A stretch of 64,000 nt of DNA from Xenoacremonium recifei (Eukaryota > Ascomycota > Sordariomycetes > Hypocreales > Nectriaceae). Positions 54,421 through 64,000 of this stretch are shown here, piece by piece. Every line of letters starts with the position of its first letter. Position 1 is the first letter of the stretch. A program made the translations under genes and the position numbers. A model generated the notes under the pieces. The model was not told where the DNA came from. It searched no databases and saw nothing but the letters and a program-made list of their open reading frames with translations. The stretch lies in assembly GCA_012184525.1 (NCBI GenBank), contig WOFQ01000034.1, forward strand, positions 62,001 through 126,000, read 5' to 3'.

Positions 54421-57400
54421 TCAGCCACCAGGTCGTTCCTCCATGCCAAGTAGTGACTCGCTCATGATGCGGAGGATATGACACAGGCCCGTGGCGTTCC
54501 ATTTGCCAACTTCTTCCAACAGGCTTGCAAATTCCATCAAGATCATTTTTGCGGCGTTGTAGCCTCCTTCACAGATAGTTCCAGAGAAGCTTACAGCGCC
54601 TCCGTTCCTTAGAAACTGTACAGCCAAGGTGTTCTGGCCACTCCCTGATTGAGATCCTGTTAAACCATCGTGGCCTGCTATAACCACCCAGTCCACGTCA
54701 CTCAGCAGTTCATATGGCTCCGCATCTGGGATGTCAGTTGATAAATCATTCTCGTCTCCAGGCTGCATCATAAACACATAAAGCCCCAGAACCAATCCTG
54801 CGACAAACAAAGAGATCTCTGAGTGTAACATGGTACCGTCTTTGATGCGACGACGGCTCATGGCCGTGTACATGCCCGCGGCATGAAGGCAGGCCCGGCG
54901 CGCGAATATAGTCCGACTCCAAATCGCTATGTCTTCCAACGCCACATGAGCACCATCGGCACCGTCACGGCCGGCTGCAAGCTCAAAGACGCCCAAATTG
55001 GCAACAAGGTTGAGGTTCAGGAAGTGCCACATTGCGATACAATTGGGGTTCTTGTGCTTCAGGAACGGGGCGTACTGTGCGTAAATTTCATTCAAGGCAC
55101 TGATTAGCGTCCTGCCTGAACTTTCAGAAGCAAAAACGCCGTCTTGTGTGTAGTTCAATCCATTATTGTCAGGAGGCCGGGTTTGAAGAATTCGTATCCA
55201 AATAATGTTCAATAATCCGGTGATGCCTACCGGTGATGCATCTTGCGAAGATGGCAACCACCGTCCGGGAGCCGAGCGCATCTGTATCGTCACAGAAATG
55301 GTAGCGATATTTGCGCCACCATCGCTGAGTCTTTTCCATGACCTTGCTGACGAGGACTGGAATAAATCATCATTGCAGGGCATTTCAAATCGCACGACTG
55401 AACACTGGATGTTCGGTTGCTTGCCCAGATTATATGCCCACCAGGCATCCGTCATAATCAGAGCTGATGCTAGTCTAGATGTGGTGTTGTTAGCAAGGCA
55501 AGTTGGGTCCTACATTCTAGATCATCATTAACGCACCTCTTGACGCTTTCAACTCTTGCCCATGCTCTCCAGAGTGTTTCCACGGTCTCGGTCTGACTCT
55601 GAGATTGGCATTGGGCTTTGACCTGATCAAGGAGGCTCTGTAACGTAAGCGACTCTTTTTGTGGTTGAAATAGCCCTGAGAGTTGAGCAAGCTAGAGAAA
55701 TATGTCATTGGCAATGCTCATCTTGAATAGATCAGCGTGGCTTGGATCTCACACTAAGTGTTTGATTATACAACATCTGTGCAAGGAACTCGTGGCGAGG
55801 ACCCTATAAGAACAGAGTTCAGCATCCACAAGAAAGAGAGAAAATAGAGAGGAACTGACTGATGTAGAACGAATTGACCATGCCATGAGCAGCAATGTGG
55901 CAGATATTAAGGTGCGGACGAGCGGCATTGAGCTCCCAAGCCCAAATGAGGGAGACGCCAATTCAGCACAACATTTCGTAGTCGCTATCTATACCAATCT
56001 CAGCGGAAAAGGTTTCTTCACCACCAGGAGTGTCAAGACTTACGGGCAAATAATGATGCGTAAAGTCTCTAACATCTTCTGTATCGAGAAGCACGAGGCC
56101 CAAAAGGCACAGTGGGAACAAGATAGATTTGGCCACCAGCTTTGCAGAAAAGGTTGGTTGGTGTATGAAAGGGAGAAGTGAGTGCGGTTGTCGAAAAGCA
56201 ATGTACAGAGCCAGATTGAGTAGTCGAATGGGAGGGAAGTTGACGCTCCCGTCTTCAGAACATTCGGGAGCGAACTCTCTGATTAGTTCAAGGCGCTTAT
56301 GCTCATCCAGCCCCCATTTAGACTCGTTCTGCTTATCAATCTTTGGGGCCGGCGAGGTGTCTGAGATGGAGGAGTCGAAGCAGATATTGTCGGCCTTATA
56401 GGCTGCTACCTCGGCCCAGATATTCGGGATGGCTCGGATCGCGCTGCGAGTTCTGTTGCCCGGCCAAAGTCTCGATACTTGGGCGAAGCGCTCTAAAGGA
56501 ATGTTCTTGGCTCGATCTGAACTGGAGAATTGAGAACTACGAGAAGTTCTAGGAGAGTCTTCGCTAGGAGGAAGGTCCATGAAGTCAAGCATGGTGAGAT
56601 TGCTCGTCGGGAACTCGAATAGAGTGGTATCTATACCGTCTAGTAAGAGTGAACATGTTAGTTACACGGGGAAGAAGACGGTGAATGAGAGAAATTACTC
56701 ATCAGCATGAACGGAGCTTGCATGAAATCGGTGCTGCCGTTTGGCGAAGGTATTTGAGGTGCCATGTTTAAAAGATCATTTGGTCTAGGTAGTTGTGGAC
56801 TGCGGTGGGTATGGGTGAAAGGCTCGTCAAGCAGCATTTCTGTGGTTGTGTTGTTACGTTCGTCTGCCTGATCTTGGCGAGCCTGTAGCATTGACGCTGT
56901 AGCCAAAGCATCCAACTCCCAAGTCGTGGGCTGTTCGACGGCAGCTTGTAGCTCTTCTAATTGAAGATGTTCCCTAACAACGGTTTGAGGTAGCTGTCTT
57001 TCTGGTTCGAGGTCCTGATCCTGACTTTCGGAGTCATTCACTGCGCCTGTGCTCTTGCGTCTTAGCTCGTCCTCATCATTTGTGGTAATGGTTTGCGGAC
57101 TGCCAGTTCCATTGATGGGCCAAGGCTCTTGGCTATGGAATGACTTGACGTGACGCAAAAGGACATCGCTATGGCGAGCCAGCATCATCAGCCAAACTGT
57201 ACAGATCGTAAAAAAAAATGTATGTCCACTGACCTTCGGGCATAGCGACGACCGCAATTCAGACAGAGATACGGCTTCTCGCCGGTATCTGAACTTGTAA
57301 TGAGCTAAATGCGCCTCCTTTCGACTCAAGATCCAGTGATTCTTACGACTTCGCTCATGGCGGAGGAGGTGTTCTGTTTTATGGAACTTTCGGGGACAAT

Positions 57401-57428
57401 GCGAGCAGCTCCTCATGGTCGGAGGCAT
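54421..57428 (-). CDS. C2H2 zinc-finger / fungal_trans transcription factor, probable cluster regulator
   Basis: Eight exons on the reverse strand, 57428-57347, 57288-57234, 57168-56699, 56639-56044, 55988-55860, 55803-55753, 55691-55537 and 55474-54421, give 863 residues. The first three join into two C2H2 fingers: CSHCPRKFHKTEHLLRHERSH and, after TGEKPY, LCLNCGRRYARSDVLLRHVKSFH. A Gln/Asn/Ser-rich linker follows, then the fungal_trans domain from about residue 300 (RLLNLALYIAFRQPHSLLPFIHQPTF; TLISATLLLMAWSIRS; RHEFLAQMLYNQ). The finger helix with RSDVLLRH is of the kind that reads GGG/GTG triplets, compatible with the GTGGGAC motif of the cluster (inference). Its own promoter, shared with the esterase, has three motif copies, so feedback control is plausible. 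Confidence 0.9.
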
Positions 57429-58084
57429 GCGGACGGTCTATGCGGTCGCGGAGTTACGGTGGTCCTTCTGTGACCATGAATTGGCCTGAAGATACACGTA
57501 CGTCCTCAAATCACTTCACGGTGTCCGTTTTGCATGACGATAGGGTTTGGTGAATCGGGCGCGTTCAATCTCTACAGTAGATTGCGGATATCTGGGGAAA
57601 TACGGAGTCCGGAGTACATTAATACGGGGGGTTGCGGGGGTAGATGATGCGGGGTATTAGGAAGCGAACCAATAACGCTGTTTAAGAATAATCATCCTTC
57701 TTTCGAGTACGGCAATTACTGGTCATTAGCGGAGACATGCCGGTGCCCAGGAGTCCTCCAGGGCCTAGCTTGACCTTTTCTTGTCAGGCGGCCCTCGAGG
57801 TTGGCTGTACATGTTGCGCAGCCCCTCTGCACAGGGCTATCCAGGTAATATTGCCAAGCAATTGCTGGCAGAATGCCTCTAGATCTACTGAAACCCCCTC
57901 AGGCTACTACGAAGAGCCTACCAGGAGTTACGAATAGGGAACCTTCTCAAGGAAGCCTGGCTATACAGTCACGGCCACCGCTTAATTCTATACTAACCTA
58001 GAAAGAGGTCGTCTCTTGGATGATTCATTAATCTCCTCTTCTAAGAAACGCCTTATTATCCGCTCCTCACGGCTCAAACGCCGT
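57429..58084. other. upstream region of the regulator, no gene
   Basis: Head-to-head region of the regulator and the esterase. It carries TACGGAGTCC/GGAGTACA words at 57601-57617 and G-rich runs to 57655. A 66-codon frame at 57737-57937 has no family pattern; an eroded mobile element is possible but I cannot show ends. Confidence 0.35.
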
Positions 58085-58152
58085 GTCCCACATGGATGGT
58101 TTACGTGGGGCTTTTTACCATGTGGGACGGCATCTCGTGGCTCATGTGGGAC
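58085..58152. promoter_or_regulatory. triple cluster motif upstream of esterase and regulator
   Basis: Three full copies in 68 bp: GTCCCACAT (58085-58093, reverse), ATGTGGGAC (58120-58128) and ATGTGGGAC (58144-58152), with a near copy ACGTGGGGC between the first two. They end 84 bp before the esterase ATG (58236) and begin about 660 bp from the regulator ATG (57428). Confidence 0.7.
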
Positions 58153-58235
58153 GAAGGACAATACCGTAAAGAAGGGCTAGATGTATTATTGAAAGGATTG
58201 CTGGATTGTGTCCCTTGCACGCTCAATCAAGAACC

Positions 58236-60114
58236 ATGCCCATCTCTCTGTTCCACCCGTCTCTCAATGCCACTTTACATGGAGTATCTCGCGGGCCCAG
58301 TGTTTGGCAGTTTAGAGGCCTCTCCTATGGTACTATTCGAAGTAGATTTGCCAGTCCCGGGCTACCAGATGTTATCTCAGGAGACGTAGATTGTACAACC
58401 TATGGGTATGTAATCAGTCTCATATGGCAGGGGCATACATCTCATAATTGTAATACCAATAATCTAGACCTCGTTGTCCTCAGAACTTTGTCGATTTTCG
58501 ACATATGCTACGCATCCCTGAAGATGAGCAAATTCCCGCTCAAGAGGAAGACGAGTTTTCCTGTCTCAACCTCGACGTGACCATGCCATCACTTGAAGTG
58601 GTACCATCACTTCAAGAGCCATTTCCGGTACTCATATGGATTCACGGTAAGAGTTGATGTCCCCAGTGACAAGAAAAGAAAATAGCAAAAATACGTAGAA
58701 CTCACTGGTGTCTTACTCGAGATAGGCGGGAGTCAGGCCGTTACCTTTGGGTCCAGTGCCTCTAGGCTGTGTGGTAATATCCGCTCTCCTATTGTAGGCT
58801 ATAGCCAGGACTGAAACCCGATCTAGATCCAAGTGGAATAGTTGCAAGATCCGTCGTTCTCAATACTCCGATTATCATCGTTACACTAAACTACCGGCTG
58901 AATATCTTTGCCTTTGGTGACATGGTTAGCGAAAGAAACCTTGCCTTGAAAGATCAAAGAAGGGCTGTTGAATATGTTGCTTCTCACATTGAAGGGTTCA
59001 ACGGTGATCCTGTAAGTACAGGCTCCGGATGTTTTATCCTTGGTTTACGAGATGTCACTGTACGTTGAAAGTACAGATACTCATCATCCATTGTAGAAAA
59101 TGATCACAATTGCCGGCGAGAGCGCAGGTGCAGTCTATTGCCACGCACATGGTATTACGAGTATTCCTGCTCGCCAGTGTATTCTACAATCTGGCACCCT
59201 CTACCTTTCACCACCGCAGCCCAGGGCGACCGCCGAGGCCCTGATTCAAAACATGGAACAGGCTGTTGCGGAAAAGGGAGGCTGGACGCTGCGTAGTGCC
59301 CCAGTATCAGCGCTATTAGAGACTCAAGAGCGATTAGGGCTTATATCATACTACCTTCAAATGGATGACGACCTTGAGGGCTGGCAACACAAAACCTGTC
59401 GCTTTGAACGATGCTTGATAGGGGACTGTGAGTATGAGGTATGTCTTATCCACAATCTTGACTTATTCATGTTCGGAAACCAGAAGATTTTTTTTTGTTG
59501 GAATTTTTAAAAACTAACACCAATGCCGCCGACAGTCCGCACTTTGGCGCAACGGCATTGAGTCGTCGACTCCAACCTCAATCTCGAGGGCCTTTGACGT
59601 AGCAGGGAAGCACGCCGCATCCCTCAAGAAGAAATATGGCATCCTTCCAGATCGAGCCGTCTCGTCTAAGTTAGGCGCGTTGGACTTCCTCAATGATGCT
59701 CGTTTTACTTGGCCGCTGGACATCTTCGTGCGGCAACATCGACAAGCTGGTCGACAGGTCTTTCTATACCTCTTTGATCAGCCGAATCCTTGGCAAACTT
59801 CAAGCCGGGCCCATCATGGTGTCGACTTGATTTATCTTTTTGGGCAGTTTAATTCTAGTTTGGATGAGGTTGCTCAGGACGTCTCTCAAACAATGCAAGA
59901 CAAGTGGATTGTCTTCGTGCGTGGCGAAAACCCACATGGTCCTCGAGAAGTATTTACGTTTGGTCCGGTGGGTGCGTGTCAAGTCATCAATTATAAGAAG
60001 ATCGGAACAAGGCGGAGGCAAAAATACATAAATATGTTTGAACAAATTGGATATGAGACAGTGAACAAAATAGTTGGAACACTAGGTTACAAGAAGTCAA
60101 GCCTCTACAATTGA
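58236..60114 (+). CDS. type B carboxylesterase
   Basis: Six exons, 58236-58405, 58468-58646, 58726-58773, 58827-59011, 59097-59438 and 59536-60114, give 500 residues. Blocks in order: VSRGPSVWQFRGLSYG, PVLIWIHGGSQAVTFGS (oxyanion hole in HGG), IIIVTLNYRLNIFAFG, ALKDQRRAVEYVASHI, and ITIAGESAGAVYC with nucleophile Ser in GESAG. Near the end HGVDLIYLFGQFN supplies the His of the H-x-x-(E/D) region. There is no signal peptide, so it should act inside the cell. Carboxylesterases of this fold cut ester bonds of many small molecules. In this cluster it may free a phenolic acid from an imported ester (inference). Expression is probably tied to the motifs just upstream. Confidence 0.9.
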
Positions 60115-60526
60115 ACCAATTCACTGAGTATTTTCTTTTGGACAGCATGTGTGTACTTTATATAATAGTTCCTTGAGCTATATATTTACCCATTGTAATT
60201 TTCCGTATAACAGAGCAATGGGGTGGTCAGTCGAGCTGCAGCTACCACGAATTTAGAAGTTATCATTCAAAGACATGAAAGCCAAATGATCTCAACCATA
60301 GGAACCTTTCTTCTTGGATGAACTATCTACTGCAGTTACTGGGTAATGGAACATTCTAAGTTTCAAAATAGTGAAAACTAGCAAAAGTTAGAGAAAAATG
60401 AGGAAGAAATTCCAACAAGAACATTTTTCAGCCGCAGTCGAGTGAGCTAAACGACAGAAAAATAGACAGCTCCACTCGTTCATGATAAGGCTAAAAGGCC
60501 AATTGCCAAACTCGATGACAGAAAGT
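60115..60526. other. tail-to-tail intergenic region
   Basis: AT-rich 3' flank between the esterase and the CorA-like gene, which marks the right edge of the cluster. No gene or motif copy is seen. Confidence 0.4.
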
Positions 60527-62512
60527 TCAAACGTTTGACCCCCCCTGTGCGAGTGAAGACTCAATGTCTCTTCCAAAAGGTAAGATACGATGCGAGGTTT
60601 CCGGAAGGATTGATTGCTCGTTGTCATCGTCGTTGTTTCTTTTGTTGTAGTCGGGGTTGTGCTCCTTAATTCCTTCGCCACTCTTTTTGTCACTGTTCTT
60701 GACATTATTCTCCTTGCTCCTCTTGACGTCGAGGGTTTTATTCTTCTTGTCATCTTGCTCCATCTGCTTAATCTCCTCTTTCTTCTCCTTGCGATGCTCA
60801 TTCCACAAAAATACGACGGTCAAGATAGCAACAATTACCAATGTAATGATCTCTGAGATTCCTGGGAACCCGTCAGCTGTCTCCTGCATGCTTTACCAAG
60901 ACGTCTTACCCAAACCCAAGCCGATCTGCTTGCGATTCCACGTCACCCCACTATCATTGTGGGGGAAATCTTTGCTTGGAATGGCGAAGAACGCAGTGAT
61001 AAATGATAACGGCGTCTAAGGCCAATCAATATCTTAGTGAAAAAGCGGGCGAAAGCGTACTCTTACAAATATAACCGTCACTACAGTGAAGACAAAGAGC
61101 ACTGTGTTCTGCGTAGCGGCTTCGAGGTCTCGCATATCAGCCTTTCGCGCAAGCTTAGCAATATCGATTGATTGGTCGAGGTTGAATATTTTCATATTCA
61201 GATCGAGTAAACGCTCCAGCTTCGTGAATGTCAACTCATCTGAAACTAGATCAAAAGTTGCTTTGACATGTTTGCATGGGCTTACGGATATTTTAACTGC
61301 ATCTGCTTGTTCTGTTAATGTTGAGATGCGATTGCGCCGTTCGCGTGGTCCAGTCAGAACCGGCTGAGTGCCTGCGAGCATCTTTAACCTGTCGAGCGTT
61401 TCGATAATTTGAATCTGAGTGTCGACAATGGATCCAATGACGGTAAGCTCGTTTTTAATGTCCATCAAGATCCGCAAAGAGTCTATCTCATGAGACATAA
61501 TGTTTCTCCTCTGATCATCATTGCCCCGGTTGCGTAGAAGCATGTATCTCTTTAGTTGATTGCAGGCCTATTGGGGCATTAATCAATTCCCTACTGGGAC
61601 TTTAGATGATAGCTGTATAATTGAAGCTAGGTACCTTATCGGTTATGCTCGTTTCAAAAATTGAGAGCACATTGGCGTCCCACGATTCGTAACACGGCTC
61701 GTCGATGGTTCCCTGATGTGAATACAACAGCTCGGAAAGTACCCCAGGAATCGAAAAATTAGTATGGTCGGCTCCTATGCTCCTGAATCCGACAAGTGAA
61801 TCCGGTCTATGGGTGACAGTCTCGTCGCTCGCGGTGATGAGAATGTCTGAACCAATTCAGGGATTTGCCACTGGCTATGGAAATATGGAAAATTGCCTAC
61901 CTTTGATGTACCATACTTTTAAAAGAAAAACCATTAATATGCGGGGTTCGTCTCGAGGTATTTGTCTAATAATCCCGGCTTGGGCTTTGTCAGCTTTCTG
62001 TTGTTGGCAAAACCTATATATTTCTTGATCTGCATCCAGTGCCGGTATCGAGATACTGGCCTTGTAAGAGCTCTGGTCCAAAGTTCTCGGCAATATCAGT
62101 TCAATCGGTTGCTGTTCGTTGATTTGATTACGATCCGATATCCCCTGAAGCCGCAGCCTTTTCCTTTCAAAAGATCCCTTCCATTCTGCCTCAATTTCCG
62201 TCTGGAAATATGGAAACTATCAATAGTTTTAAGCATTAATGACCATTGACTTGATTCATGCATAAAGAAACAGGAGTGATGTCTCACAGTGGAAGCAAAA
62301 AAAGGAGAATCCAAATGGCCATGGGCAGCTGGATCCCATGTGAAGCCATTCATTGCATCCAGTGATTCTTCGATGGTATCCTCATAGTAGGTGCGTGCAT
62401 CCTCATTTGGATAGCGTCGTAGAAGGGTTAATAAAGCTTTCTGTCGAGAGATAGAGAAGTGAGAAATAGCAAGTGACTTAGTGGGGAAGTCATATTGCTT
62501 ACTCGAAGCCAT
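60527..62512 (-). CDS. CorA-like (ZntB-type fold) fungal membrane protein
   Basis: Six exons on the reverse strand, 62512-62288, 62201-61901, 61846-61635, 61567-61067, 61015-60910 and 60861-60527, give 559 residues with the ATG at 62512. The start is doubtful: conserved sequence begins at LLTLLRRYPNEDA, and an upstream exon coding KKWLR with a GTAAGC donor near 62500 may be the real one, but I could not close that model. A long helical region (RRNIMSHEIDSLRILMDIKNEL) leads to two helices, NTVLFVFTVVTVIFTPLSFITAFFAI and EIITLVIVAILTVVFLW. This is the CorA layout without the GMN motif; FPHNDSG stands between the helices. Divalent-cation transport is unproven for such fungal members. The tail is charged (KEKKEEIKQ) and cytosolic. 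Confidence 0.8.
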
Positions 62513-63733
62513 TTCTTCTATTTGTCAAAGGTAAGTTACACCTTTGGAACCTGGAAGTGGACGGATTAACCTACGCTGATAGTCTGAATATGGATTCATG
62601 TTGGTGTATCTTCAGATATTGGCAAACGACCCAAGGCATCTATCTCTTCAAATAGATTTTCCAGGGGAACTCTCTTCTTGCCATTTTTAGAAACAATCTG
62701 AATAAAGGGTGGCACAAATCGCATAGTTGGGGCCTCGGTTTACAATTATCTTTTGGGAGCTGTTACGCAAAAGAGTTCCGAGAGTCAAGATCTCCGGGAA
62801 AAAGCGCGAGTGAAATACATTTCTGGAGTTCCGGTGCCCGATTGATGCCCAACCATGATTATCAATCAATATTCTCTGACTAATGCTGGGAGGGGTGCAA
62901 TTGAATAGGTGCACTTTAATGCAAGGCCAACTCAGCTGGCTCGCACCAGTGCTGTAGATTCTTGTAATATTACTGGTGGGAAATCGATGCGCTGAAGCCA
63001 AAGCAAAACCCTGGACAGGTGTTAAAATACCCTTGGAGCTTAGATATAACACATGAAGACTTCAAGAGCTACTTCTCCAAAAAGGCCAACGATGTTCTCA
63101 GAATGTGAACAGAGAAGTTGGTGAAGTCACGGAGTCACCATAGTTGGCTGGGTACTATTGCAAGGGTCTCCTATCACAGCATCACTAAACTGCTGTTACG
63201 CATTAGATGGACTCTTTTATAGGAATAAATTCTGGCACTGGTTTTCTAGAAGGCATATGACATTTTAAATAACTAAAGACAGAAAAAGAAAAGTCGCGCT
63301 TTTATGTCTATCAAAAATATGAAGCTCGGTTACACCCAAAATTTCATAGTTCCTATACCTCGTACGTCGTCGGTAGGTGGCAAACACAGTATTTGGTTCA
63401 GGCAAAAATCTACGTTAAAGACAGTGAATTACTCCAAAATGAAAAAAGAGCTGGGTTCGAGAAACAAACGATAGGCCTACGCAAAGGCAAAAGAGGGGGT
63501 AAGAGTTCCACGTGAGTATCAATATTTATAATGATCTGCAGTCCCATTGCTCAGTAGTTATCAACGATCGCCTGTCTGAGAATGTCTAAGATGCTTATTT
63601 TCATTATTATATACTGTTTGTTCATGCAATCCATTCCAATCCCCTATGAATCCATCAAAAGGTCAACGCTAGTAATGAAAGTCCGAAACGAAAGTCCCCT
63701 TTTCCCGTCCCCGTGTCTCGGAAGTAAAGCCAA
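62513..63733. other. 1.2-kb intergenic region, no gene seen
   Basis: Upstream of the CorA-like gene and 3' of the small secreted-type gene. It may contain a first exon of the CorA-like gene near 62590 (ATGAATCCATATTCAGAC on the reverse strand). Otherwise nothing is recognised. Confidence 0.4.
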
Positions 63734-64000
63734 TTAAGCAAGCTTGGTGGGAGCATAGCTCTGGTCAGGCTTGACAACCACGCCGTTGACGAGCTGCTTG
63801 TCGGTGTAGGCGGGCCAGATGATGAGCTTCTTGCTGTAGTCAACCACAGAAAGGGTGGTGAAGCCGTTGCCGGCGCCGAACTGGCCGCTCCAGCCGGAGG
63901 TGACGGTGTAGGGACCGCAGGTGACGGGACCGCCGTTGGCGTGCGAGGCCGGGTTGCCCTTGACGACCATGGTGCAAGGAGTAGCAGCGGCAGTGTGAGT
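63734..64000 (-). CDS. small, probably secreted protein, 5' end outside window
   Basis: The reverse-strand frame is open from the right edge to TAA at 63734, so at least 88 C-terminal residues are present. They begin THTAAATPCTMVVKGNP and continue with GGPVTCGPYTVTSGWSGQFG and GNGFTTLSVVDYSKKLIIWP. Two cysteines, many Gly, Thr and Val, and no charged clusters suggest a small compact beta-rich extracellular protein. The expected signal peptide would lie beyond the edge. I recognise the style of conserved fungal small secreted proteins but no function. An internal ATG (63970) exists, yet the open frame before it argues that it is not the start. Confidence 0.7.
   Translation of the reverse strand, partial: THTAAATPCTMVVKGNPASHANGGPVTCGPYTVTSGWSGQFGAGNGFTTLSVVDYSKKLIIWPAYTDKQLVNGVVVKPDQSYAPTKLA

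Noticed and set aside
57540..57980. Mobile-element remnant upstream of the regulator
   Set aside because: G-rich runs and TACGGAGT-like words suggest one, but I found no terminal repeats, target duplication or transposase piece.
1..64000. CRISPR arrays, rRNA or bacterial operon features
   Set aside because: No regularly spaced repeats or rRNA-like segments are visible, and the intron-rich genes are eukaryotic.

Overview
The window is nuclear DNA of a filamentous ascomycete (Pezizomycotina; the gene set suits a Sordariomycete, which is inference). The evidence is about 50-90 nt GT-AG introns in most genes, HET-domain proteins, Zn2Cys6 and C2H2/fungal_trans regulators, a GH76 wall enzyme with a GPI-type tail, and an SRPK-like kinase. 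I assembled exon models by hand from frame continuity, splice signals and conserved motifs. No alignment or RNA data were available.

0-12.5 kb: the C-terminus of a P1B-type ATPase cut by the window edge, an NmrA-like protein, an atypical SDR, a HET protein, a decayed RTA1-like remnant, an acidic 2EXR protein, a YdeI/OmdA-like protein and a Zn2Cys6 regulator with a 15-nt exon inside its zinc cluster. 12.5-16 kb has no gene I can support. 16-32 kb: a seven-TM/RGS protein, a Gly-rich protein ending in Cys-Cys, a DUF1304 membrane protein, an MFS transporter, a second HET protein, an SDR, an SRPK-like kinase and a GH76 enzyme. 32.9-36.4 kb: a glutathionyl-hydroquinone-reductase-like GST and a secreted tannase/feruloyl-esterase-family enzyme.

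37.4-60.1 kb is the most interesting part: eleven genes that look like one catabolic cluster. In order they are an FAD aromatic monooxygenase, MFS transporter, maleylacetate-reductase-like Fe-ADH, thiolase, mitochondrial 2-oxodicarboxylate-type carrier, family III CoA-transferase, SCOT-type 3-oxoacid CoA-transferase, PcaB-type lyase, diverged homogentisate-dioxygenase-like cupin, C2H2/fungal_trans regulator and carboxylesterase. Most are divergent pairs. A 9-mer, ATGTGGGAC, or its GTGGGAC core occurs in every 5' intergenic region of the cluster, and by eye I found the 9-mer nowhere else in the window. My reading is ester release, uptake, ring hydroxylation and cleavage, reduction to 3-oxoadipate (or a related oxo-acid), import into mitochondria, CoA activation and thiolysis, under one local regulator. 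The substrate and the exact order are inferred.

60.5-64 kb: a CorA-like membrane protein and the 3' part of a small, probably secreted protein cut by the window edge.
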